DNA from: Bacteroidales bacterium
GTDB lineage: Bacteria; Bacteroidota; Bacteroidia; Bacteroidales; JAQXIO01
Reading direction: 5' to 3'
Assembly: GCA_029007825.1 (NCBI GenBank)
Contig: JAQXIO010000027.1
Coordinates: 1-64,000 of the forward strand
Length of the DNA stretch: 64,000 nt
Of this stretch, positions 39,288-47,498 are shown in pieces (positions within the stretch are counted from its first letter, which is position 1; each line of letters begins with the position of its first letter). The position numbers and the translations under genes are program-made. The notes below the pieces were generated by a model. The model ran no database searches and had not been told where the DNA came from. It saw nothing but the letters and a program-made list of their open reading frames with translations.

Positions 39288-39506
39288 ATGGCTAAGCAAG
39301 CTGCTATTGAACAAGATGGAACTATAATTGAGGCATTATCGAATGCCATGTTTCGTGTTGAATTACAGAACGGACACGAAATAACAGCGCATATTTCAGG
39401 TAAGATGCGGATGCATTATATAAAGATTCTTCCCGGTGACAAGGTGAAAGTGGAAATGTCGCCTTATGATCTTACAAAGGGGAGAATATCATTCAGATAT
39501 AAATGA
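39288..39506 (+). CDS. infA: translation initiation factor IF-1
   Basis: IF-1 of 72 residues, a single S1-type OB fold that blocks the A site during initiation. [28 protein letters not shown] and KGRISFRYK are diagnostic. Confidence 0.98.
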   Translation: MAKQAAIEQDGTIIEALSNAMFRVELQNGHEITAHISGKMRMHYIKILPGDKVKVEMSPYDLTKGRISFRYK

Positions 39507-39522
39507 TAAAAACAATAATAAT

Positions 39523-39639
39523 ATGAAAGTAAGAGCTTCATTGAAAAAACGGACACCCGATTGTAAGATTGTTAGAAGAAAGGGTCGCTTATATGTGATC
39601 AATAAAAAGAATCCTAAGTATAAACAACGTCAAGGATAA
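39523..39639 (+). CDS. rpmJ: 50S ribosomal protein L36
   Basis: bL36 of 38 residues ([20 protein letters not shown], then [18 protein letters not shown]). The full CxxC-Cx12-CxxxH zinc motif is missing: only one Cys remains, so this is the zinc-independent (C-) form. It sits between infA and rpsM. Confidence 0.95.
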   Translation: MKVRASLKKRTPDCKIVRRKGRLYVINKKNPKYKQRQG

Positions 39640-39668
39640 TTGACAATAAGCAAATATTCATAGAGATT

Positions 39669-40049
39669 ATGGCAATAAGAATCGTTGGTGTAGATTTACC
39701 CCAGAATAAAAGAGGGGAAATAGCGTTGACTTATATTTATGGTATAGGTCGTAGCGGTGCGAACAAAATTCTGTCAAAGGCAGGAATTGATCGTGATATT
39801 AAAGTAAAAGATTGGACAGACGCTCAGGCTGCTGCAGTACGTGAAGTAATTGCAGAGAATTTCAAAGTTGAAGGAGACCTTCGCTCGGAAGTTCAATTAA
39901 ATATTAAACGTTTGATGGATATTGGTTGTTACAGAGGTATCCGTCACCGTCTCGGTTTACCTTTGAGAGGCCAGCATACTAAAAATAATGCTCGTACGAG
40001 AAAAGGTAAAAAGAAAACTGTTGCTAATAAGAAAAAAGCTACTAAATAA
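39669..40049 (+). CDS. rpsM: 30S ribosomal protein S13
   Basis: uS13 of 126 residues, at the subunit bridge B1 with a helix-two-turn-helix and a basic tail that contacts P-site t[34 protein letters not shown] and [14 protein letters not shown] are typical. First gene of the alpha part of the cluster. Confidence 0.98.
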   Translation: MAIRIVGVDLPQNKRGEIALTYIYGIGRSGANKILSKAGIDRDIKVKDWTDAQAAAVREVIAENFKVEGDLRSEVQLNIKRLMDIGCYRGIRHRLGLPLRGQHTKNNARTRKGKKKTVANKKKATK

Positions 40050-40060
40050 TAAGAGTTGAT

Positions 40061-40450
40061 ATGGCAAAGAAGACAGTCGCAACGAAAAAGAGAAATGTGA
40101 AAGTAGATGCTTTCGGACAAGCTCATATTCATTCCTCTTTTAACAACATCATCATCTCCTTGACAAATAGCGAAGGACAGGTTATCAGTTGGTCATCTGC
40201 AGGTAAGTTAGGATTCAGAAGTTCTAAGAAGAACACTCCTTATGCAGCTCAGATGGCAGCTCAGGATTGTGCAAAGGTTGCATTTGACCTTGGACTTCGT
40301 AAAGTTAAGGTATTTGTAAAAGGTCCGGGTAACGGACGTGAATCAGCCATTAGAACCATTCATGGCGCAGGTATAGAAGTTACTGAAATTGTTGATGTAA
40401 CGCCGGTTCCTCACAATGGATGTCGTCCTCCTAAAAAGAGAAGAGTATAA
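40061..40450 (+). CDS. rpsK: 30S ribosomal protein S11
   Basis: uS11 of 129 residues, on the 30S platform. [28 protein letters not shown] and [16 protein letters not shown] are diagnostic. A 111-nt spacer follows, long for this cluster. Confidence 0.98.
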   Translation: MAKKTVATKKRNVKVDAFGQAHIHSSFNNIIISLTNSEGQVISWSSAGKLGFRSSKKNTPYAAQMAAQDCAKVAFDLGLRKVKVFVKGPGNGRESAIRTIHGAGIEVTEIVDVTPVPHNGCRPPKKRRV

Positions 40451-40461
40451 TCAATTAGTGT

Positions 40462-40538
40462 AGAGTAGACTTAAGGATTTATGATAGATTACATATCATC
40501 CTCTCTGTGATCGCGGCTGCATGATCTATGATTCTACT
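40462..40538 (+). promoter_or_regulatory. structured leader before rpsD (candidate S4 autoregulatory site)
   Basis: GAGTAGA (40462-40468) pairs with TCTACTC (40532-40538). A second stem pairs 40480-40488 with 40523-40531 (one G-G mismatch). Further short pairings are possible inside. There is no terminator tail. S4 is the alpha-operon autoregulator in several phyla, and S4-type leaders have been described in Bacteroidota. I infer that this is one, but cannot test it here. Confidence 0.6.
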
Positions 40539-40561
40539 CACAATAAAAAAATCTATTAAAA

Positions 40562-41167
40562 ATGGCTAGATATACAGGACCAAAAACAAGAATTGCCCGT
40601 AAGTTTGGTGAGGCAATTTTCGGAGCAGATAAAGTTCTTTCTAAAAAGAATTATCCTCCAGGACAGCATGGTAACGGACGTAAGAAGAAGACTTCTGAAT
40701 ATGGAATTCAGCTTCGTGAAAAGCAGAAGGCTAAATATACCTATGGTGTATTGGAAAAACAGTTCAGAAATCTCTTTGAAAAGGCCTCAAGAACTAAGGG
40801 TATTACGGGTGAGGTACTTTTGCAGTTGCTGGAATGCAGATTAGACAATGTCGTATTCCGTTTAGGTATAGCTCCTACACGTGCAGCTGCCCGTCAGTTA
40901 GTGTCGCACAGACATATTGTTGTTGACGGAAAAGTGGTTAACATACCTTCTTTCTCTGTTAAACCCGGACAAATTGTAGGGGTAAGAGAACGTTCTAAGT
41001 CGTTTGAAGTTATAGCTGATGCATTAGCTGGTTTCAATCATAGTAAATATCCTTGGTTAGAATGGGATCAGCCCCAGATGGCAGGTAAATTCCTCCATAT
41101 TCCTGAGAGAGCTGATATTCCTGAAAACATAAAGGAACAATTGATCGTAGAATTGTACTCTAAATAA
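40562..41167 (+). CDS. rpsD: 30S ribosomal protein S4
   Basis: uS4 of 201 residues, which nucleates 30S assembly. [35 protein letters not shown] and the S4 RNA-binding domain ([19 protein letters not shown]) are typical. No zinc cysteines occur at the N-terminus. It lies directly behind the structured spacer. Confidence 0.98.
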   Translation: MARYTGPKTRIARKFGEAIFGADKVLSKKNYPPGQHGNGRKKKTSEYGIQLREKQKAKYTYGVLEKQFRNLFEKASRTKGITGEVLLQLLECRLDNVVFRLGIAPTRAAARQLVSHRHIVVDGKVVNIPSFSVKPGQIVGVRERSKSFEVIADALAGFNHSKYPWLEWDQPQMAGKFLHIPERADIPENIKEQLIVELYSK

Positions 41168-41180
41168 TAAATAAACGTAC

Positions 41181-42179
41181 ATGGCAATTTTAGCATTTCA
41201 AAAACCTGAGAAAGTCTTAATGTTGGAGGCTGATAACTTTTACGGAAAGTTTGAGTTTCGTCCTCTCGAGCCTGGTTATGGTATCACTGTAGGTAATGCT
41301 CTGCGTCGCATTTTACTTTCTTCTCTTGAAGGTTTTGCGATTACATCTATTAAAATAGATGGCGTAGATCATGAATTTTCTACTATTCCGGGGGTAATTG
41401 AAGATGTTACCAACATCATTTTGAACCTTAAAAAAGTAAGGTTTAAAAAGATAGTGGAGGATGCCGAGAACGAACGCATAGTTATCAATATTTCTAAGAA
41501 AGATGTTTTTAAGGCAGGAGATTTGAATAATCAACTGACTTCGTTTGAAGTCCTTAATCCTGACTTGGAAATTTGTCATTTGGATGAAAACGCTCATATC
41601 AATATGGAATTATCCATAAAGAAAGGGCGGGGATATGTTCCGGCAGATGAGAATATGGAATCAAATATGGCTATAAATGAGTTGGCTATTGATTCTATTT
41701 TTACTCCAATTCGTAACGTAAAATACTCGGTAGAGAATTTTCGTGTAGAACAAAAAACAGACTACGAAAAGTTAGTTCTTGAAGTTTCTACTGACGGATC
41801 TATTCATCCGAAAGAAGCCCTCAAAGAGGCCGCTAAGATTTTGATTCATCATTTTATTCTTTTCTCTGACGATAAGATAGATATCGAACCGGTTGACGGA
41901 GACGGAAACGAAGAATTTGATGAAGAGGTGCTTAGAATGCGTCAACTATTGAAGAGCAAACTTTCTGATATGAATCTTTCAGTTCGTGCTCTGAATTGTT
42001 TGAAAGCTGCCGATGTCGAAACTCTGGGCGAGTTGGTTCGATTTAATAAGAATGATTTATTGAAGTTCCGTAATTTCGGTAAGAAATCACTGACAGAACT
42101 CGATGAACTTCTGGAGAATCTGAATCTGACCTTCGGTATGGATGTTTCGAAGTATAAACTTGATATTGATAAAGAGTAA
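41181..42179 (+). CDS. rpoA: DNA-directed RNA polymerase alpha subunit
   Basis: The alpha subunit dimerises to start RNA polymerase assembly. The 332-residue protein has the N-terminal assembly domain ([20 protein letters not shown]) and a C-terminal domain of about 75 residues that binds DNA and activators ([30 protein letters not shown]), joined by an acidic linker. rplQ follows after 5 nt. Confidence 0.98.
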   Translation: MAILAFQKPEKVLMLEADNFYGKFEFRPLEPGYGITVGNALRRILLSSLEGFAITSIKIDGVDHEFSTIPGVIEDVTNIILNLKKVRFKKIVEDAENERIVINISKKDVFKAGDLNNQLTSFEVLNPDLEICHLDENAHINMELSIKKGRGYVPADENMESNMAINELAIDSIFTPIRNVKYSVENFRVEQKTDYEKLVLEVSTDGSIHPKEALKEAAKILIHHFILFSDDKIDIEPVDGDGNEEFDEEVLRMRQLLKSKLSDMNLSVRALNCLKAADVETLGELVRFNKNDLLKFRNFGKKSLTELDELLENLNLTFGMDVSKYKLDIDKE

Positions 42180-42184
42180 CGAAA

Positions 42185-42694
42185 ATGAGACATAATAAGA
42201 AATTTAACCATTTAGGTCGTACCCATTCTCATCGTAGCGCGATGCTTTCCAATATGGCAACATCGTTGATTATGCATAAAAGAATCTTTACGACTACAGC
42301 TAAAGCTAAAGCTCTTCGTGTATATGTTGAGCCCCTGATCACAAAGTGTAAAGAGGATACTACCCAGTCACGTCGTATCGTGTTCAGTTATCTTCAGAAT
42401 AAATATGCTGTAACAGAACTGTTCAGTGTTGTAGCTCAAAAAGTAGCGGATCGTCCGGGTGGATATACGAGAATCCTTAAAACGGGTAACCGTTTAGGTG
42501 ATAATGCTGCCATGTGTTTTATTGAATTGGTAGACTTCAATGAAAACATGTTGAAAGAGAAGGTTGCTAAGAAAGCTACCAGAACAAGACGTTCAAAAAA
42601 GAAAGTCGAAGCAGCAGAGTCTGCCGCAGCACCAGCTCCGGCACCGGCGGCTGAAGAAGCATCAGCTCCAACAGAAGAAGCAACGAAAGAATAA
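42185..42694 (+). CDS. rplQ: 50S ribosomal protein L17
   Basis: bL17 of 169 residues. The core (residues 1-120; [37 protein letters not shown]) is standard. A C-terminal tail of about 40 residues, first Lys/Arg-rich and then Ala/Pro/Glu-rich, extends beyond E. coli L17 (127 residues). Last gene of the super-cluster. Confidence 0.97.
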   Translation: MRHNKKFNHLGRTHSHRSAMLSNMATSLIMHKRIFTTTAKAKALRVYVEPLITKCKEDTTQSRRIVFSYLQNKYAVTELFSVVAQKVADRPGGYTRILKTGNRLGDNAAMCFIELVDFNENMLKEKVAKKATRTRRSKKKVEAAESAAAPAPAPAAEEASAPTEEATKE

Positions 42695-42715
42695 TAGATC
42701 GAATGTTTCGAAAAG

Positions 42716-42741
42716 GAGCCCGAAATTTCGGGCTCTTTTTT
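42716..42741 (+). terminator. terminator of the ribosomal protein super-cluster
   Basis: A perfect 10-bp stem (GAGCCCGAAA with TTTCGGGCTC) followed by a run of T. Confidence 0.92.
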
Positions 42742-42780
42742 GCTTATAAAGGTTTTATTATCAATACTGGATTTTAATCT

Positions 42781-44040
42781 ATGAGATTTGACGAATTGAA
42801 TTTAAAAGAGCCTCTTCTGGAAGGATTAGACGCCATGAATTTTTATGAGACTACTCCTATTCAGGAATCTACTATTCCGCTTATTCTCGGTGGGAGAGAT
42901 GTTATAGCCTGTGCCCAGACCGGGACAGGAAAGACTGCAGCTTATCTTCTTCCTATTATCAACGAACTCAGTGAAGGTAATCATCCGTCCGATGCGATTA
43001 ATGCTATTGTTATGGCTCCTACACGTGAGTTGGCTCAACAGATAGACCAACAGCTGGAGGCCTTTGCTTATTTTTTACCGGTTACTTCAGTTCCTATATT
43101 TGGAGGAACGGACGGTGTTACATGGGAACAGCAGAAAAGGGGATTACAAATGGGTGCAGATGTTGTGATTGCAACGCCGGGACGTTTGCTTGCTCATCTG
43201 AATCTGGATTATGTGGATTTGTCGAGAACTTCTTATTTTATTCTGGATGAAGCCGACAGAATGTTGGATATGGGATTTTATGAAGATATTATGCAGGTGT
43301 ATAAGCGCCTTCCAGAAAATGTCCAGACAATTCTTTTTTCAGCTACGATGCCGGCAAAAATCCGGGATTTTGCAAAATCCATCCTGAAAAATCCGGCAGA
43401 GGTGAAGATTGCAATTTCCAAACCACCAGAGACAATCATGCAGACTGCCATTATCTGCTGGGAGTATCAAAAGATACGTATTCTTGAAGATTTGTTTGCA
43501 AAGAGCCGTCCGGAGAGAGTTATTGTTTTCTCATCTTCCAAAATTAAGGTTAAAGATTTAACCGCTGCTTTGAAACGCTTAAAGTTTAATGTCGCAGAAA
43601 TGCATTCTGATCTTGAGCAAATACAAAGGGAAGAGGTAATGAGGGACTTTAAGAATGGTCGTATCGATATTCTGGTTGCGACGGATATTGTTTCCAGAGG
43701 TATTGATATAGAAGATATTCGTTTGGTTATTAATTATGATATACCCCATGATCCGGAAGATTATGTGCATCGTATCGGCCGGACTGCCCGAGCTAACAAT
43801 GAGGGAATGGCTATTACTTTCGTTTCGGAAGCCGAGCAAGGCAGGTTTTATCAAATAGAAAAATTCCTCGAAAAATCGTTGTATAAAATACCCGTACCAT
43901 CTGAATTGGGTGATGTTCCGGCTTATCATCCCGAACAATATGACCGGAATCATGTACATAAATATTCCGGAGGTAAAAAACGGAATAATGGGAAACGGAA
44001 AAATCAAAATAACAGGCCAAAATCATCCGATACGGTTTAA
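42781..44040 (+). CDS. DEAD-box RNA helicase (RhlE-like)
   Basis: A 419-residue ATP-dependent RNA helicase, likely acting in ribosome assembly or RNA turnover. Motifs in order: Q-motif (TTPIQESTIP), Walker A AQTGTGKT, PTRELAQQ, DEAD (LDEADRMLDMGF), SAT (FSATMP), ARGxD equivalent SRGIDIEDI and HRIGRTAR. A short basic C-terminal tail (KKRNNGKRKNQNN) fits RNA binding. The exact subfamily (RhlE, CsdA or other) is uncertain. Confidence 0.92.
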   Translation: MRFDELNLKEPLLEGLDAMNFYETTPIQESTIPLILGGRDVIACAQTGTGKTAAYLLPIINELSEGNHPSDAINAIVMAPTRELAQQIDQQLEAFAYFLPVTSVPIFGGTDGVTWEQQKRGLQMGADVVIATPGRLLAHLNLDYVDLSRTSYFILDEADRMLDMGFYEDIMQVYKRLPENVQTILFSATMPAKIRDFAKSILKNPAEVKIAISKPPETIMQTAIICWEYQKIRILEDLFAKSRPERVIVFSSSKIKVKDLTAALKRLKFNVAEMHSDLEQIQREEVMRDFKNGRIDILVATDIVSRGIDIEDIRLVINYDIPHDPEDYVHRIGRTARANNEGMAITFVSEAEQGRFYQIEKFLEKSLYKIPVPSELGDVPAYHPEQYDRNHVHKYSGGKKRNNGKRKNQNNRPKSSDTV

Positions 44041-44065
44041 ATTTATTTTGTTATTATGAGCTTGC

Positions 44066-44101
44066 AGGGAGAATATCTAAAGAGGTATAGCTCCCTTTTT
44101 T
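44066..44101 (+). terminator. terminator after the DEAD-box helicase gene
   Basis: AGGGAG (44066-44071) and CTCCCT (44091-44096) form a 6-bp stem with an AT-rich interior that can pair partly. A T-run follows. Confidence 0.65.
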
Positions 44102-44157
44102 GTTGTATATAGGTACTTCTTGTTTTTGAATTTTACACTTTTGGAAATATATGTTAA

Positions 44158-45522
<1,365 letters not shown>

Positions 45523-45543
45523 GTACTATTTAGATTTAATTTG

Positions 45544-45585
45544 AATGGTCAGGCATTATCTTATTGGTTATGCTTGACCATTTTA
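45544..45585 (+). terminator. terminator of eno
   Basis: A 13-bp stem (45544-45556 with 45570-45582, one G-U pair) around a 13-nt loop, followed by a T-rich stretch. Its presence argues against starting the next gene at TTG 45541. Confidence 0.75.
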
Positions 45586-45591
45586 TTCATT

Positions 45592-46866
45592 ATGACTATG
45601 AAGAAAAAGTGGGGCCTCACGACCATTATTTTACTATCATTATTCCTAGGGATCTTTTGTGGACTGGCAATAAATATTTTTGATAAAGGGAATGTTCTGG
45701 ACCAGACGCTTTTGGAATATTTTCTACGTCCTGTGGGGCAGATGTTTATTGCTGCCCTCAAAATGCTCGTCGTGCCTCTCGTTTTCATTTCTATAGTATG
45801 CGGGGCTGCTTCGCTGGGAGATATTAAACGTGTGGGCGCCATTGGTGGGAGCGCTTTGTTTTTTTATCTTTTTACGACAGCAATCGCTATCTCGGTTGCG
45901 TTGTGTATCGGTGAGTGGGTGTCTCCCGGAATAGGGGTAACACTCGGAAATCTTTCTTCACAACAACCTGTGCAGTTGATGGACAGTGCGTCTGCCGTTG
46001 ATTTGCCTTCTATGCTTGTAAATATAATTCCCGATAACCCGATTCAGGCTTTGGCAACGGGAAATATGCTGGCAATTATATTCTTCGCTCTTTTCATAGG
46101 TATTACCCTTTCTATACTCGGACAGAAAGTAAAACATGTGCTGACTTTGTTTATCGAACTGAACGAGGTTATGATGAAGATGATCGACCTCATTATGAAA
46201 GCGGCTCCGGTTGGTGTTTTTGCGCTTGTTACGGTTGCTTTCGCTGGTGTCGGCTTTGATCTCATGTATGGGCTTGGAAAGTACTGTTTAGCCGTGCTTT
46301 TGGCTTTGCTTATTCATTTTGCAGTTACGTATGCTCTTCTTTTAAGAGCTATAGGAGGTGTAAATCCATTTGTTTTTTTCCGTAAATATATAAATGTTTT
46401 GTCTTTGGGTTTTTCAACAGCTACCAGTAATGCAACTATTCCGTTGGCCATAGAGACGCTGGAAGATCGCATAGGGGTAAGTAAAAGTATTGCATCGTTT
46501 ACTATTCCGCTGGGAGCGACTTTAAATATGGACGGTACTGCTATTATGCAAGGTGTCGCTGTTGTTTTTATTTCCCAGATTTATGGGGTTGAAATGACTT
46601 TAGCGCATTTTCTCACGGTTATCGTTACCGCGACAATAGCTTCGGTCGGGACGGCAGGAATTCCGTCTATCGGGCTTATCACACTTTCTATGGTGCTTAC
46701 ATCTATCGGGCTTCCGGTGGAGGGTATCGCTCTTATTATGGGAGTAGATCGTTTACTGGATATGGCGCGTACGTCTGTCAATATTACCGGTGATGCAGTG
46801 TGTTCCATTATTATAGCGAGGAAGACCGGAGCGCTTGATGAAAAAATCTATTATGGCAAACAATAG
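45592..46866 (+). CDS. dicarboxylate/amino acid:cation symporter
   Basis: A 424-residue inner-membrane transporter of the DAACS (GltP/DctA) family, which takes up glutamate, aspartate or C4-dicarboxylates with Na+ or H+. It has eight membrane segments and two re-entrant loops. The serine-rich HP1 segment (STATSNATIPLA), NMDGTAIMQG in TM7 and the HP2/TM8 region (VGTAGIPSIG, MARTSVNITGDA) are present. The substrate cannot be settled. Start at ATG 45592, with ATG 45598 as alternative; the upstream frame is the eno terminator. Confidence 0.9.
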   Translation: MTMKKKWGLTTIILLSLFLGIFCGLAINIFDKGNVLDQTLLEYFLRPVGQMFIAALKMLVVPLVFISIVCGAASLGDIKRVGAIGGSALFFYLFTTAIAISVALCIGEWVSPGIGVTLGNLSSQQPVQLMDSASAVDLPSMLVNIIPDNPIQALATGNMLAIIFFALFIGITLSILGQKVKHVLTLFIELNEVMMKMIDLIMKAAPVGVFALVTVAFAGVGFDLMYGLGKYCLAVLLALLIHFAVTYALLLRAIGGVNPFVFFRKYINVLSLGFSTATSNATIPLAIETLEDRIGVSKSIASFTIPLGATLNMDGTAIMQGVAVVFISQIYGVEMTLAHFLTVIVTATIASVGTAGIPSIGLITLSMVLTSIGLPVEGIALIMGVDRLLDMARTSVNITGDAVCSIIIARKTGALDEKIYYGKQ

Positions 46867-46888
46867 AATCTGAAGGTATTTTTTAAGT

Positions 46889-46928
46889 CAAAGAGCCGCG
46901 AATTATTATTAATATTCGCGGCTCTTTG
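46889..46928. terminator. bidirectional terminator between the symporter gene and rplS
   Basis: A perfect 15-bp stem (46889-46903 with 46914-46928) around a 10-nt loop, between two convergent genes. T-runs are short on both sides, but the stem is strong. Confidence 0.75.
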
Positions 46929-46947
46929 CATATATTCTAAAGGCTGA

Positions 46948-47295
46948 TTAGAATCTTTTTTCTTTAATACGTGCTTTTTTACCGGTCAGGCCACGTAAGT
47001 AATATAATTTAGCACGACGTACTTTACCGATTTTATTTACTTCGATGCTGTCAATAAACGGTGATTCGAGAGGAAAGATACGCTCTACTCCGACATTGTC
47101 GGACATTTTACGTACAGTAATGCGTTTTTTCTCTTCACTTCCGGAAATGCGGATTACTATTCCCCTGAATTGCTGGATACGTTCCTTATTGCCTTCTTTA
47201 ATACGATAAGCTACGGTTATCGTATCTCCACTTTTGAATTTAGGATGCTCTTTGTTTGTAGAGAATGCCTGTTCTGCAATTTTAATTAAGTCCAT
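46948..47295 (-). CDS. rplS: 50S ribosomal protein L19
   Basis: bL19 of 115 residues, at the 30S-50S interface. [42 protein letters not shown] and [20 protein letters not shown] are diagnostic. A single-gene unit, not next to rpsP, rimM or trmD as in many bacteria, with its own promoter and a structured leader. Confidence 0.97.
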   Translation of the reverse strand: MDLIKIAEQAFSTNKEHPKFKSGDTITVAYRIKEGNKERIQQFRGIVIRISGSEEKKRITVRKMSDNVGVERIFPLESPFIDSIEVNKIGKVRRAKLYYLRGLTGKKARIKEKRF

Positions 47296-47328
47296 TTTAT
47301 AGCTTTTTTAATTGTTTGAATTTGAAAA

Positions 47329-47363
47329 CGCAATGTTGCAGGAATCTACCTGAAGAGATTGCG
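47329..47363 (-). promoter_or_regulatory. structured leader of rplS (candidate L19 leader)
   Basis: On the transcript, CGCAAT and ATTGCG form an outer 6-bp stem, and CAGG and CCTG form an inner 4-bp stem around a 6-nt loop, separated by internal loops of 5 and 4 nt. It lies between the -7 element and the start codon. A stem, internal loop, stem layout is common in ribosomal-protein leaders. Confidence 0.5.
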
Positions 47364-47374
47364 CAAAGCGGTTG

Positions 47375-47382
47375 CAAAGTAA
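47375..47382 (-). promoter_or_regulatory. probable -7 element for rplS
   Basis: The minus strand reads TTACTTTG, one base away from TAnnTTTG, about 80 nt before the start codon and just upstream of the leader stem. Confidence 0.4.
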
Positions 47383-47468
47383 CGAATAAAATATCTATTT
47401 CACAACTCTTTAGGCTATATTTTTTGGAAGAGTAATCGGTATACATTGTGTGAATCGCCTGAATTATG

Positions 47469-47476
47469 TATTTTTG
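47469..47476 (+). promoter_or_regulatory. -7 element for the GH3/serine hydrolase gene
   Basis: TATTTTTG matches TAnnTTTG. Transcription would start near 47483, so the upstream ATG at 47478 is too early and ATG 47499 is preferred. Confidence 0.55.
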
Positions 47477-47498
47477 AATGATTAATAGGAGTGCTTAT

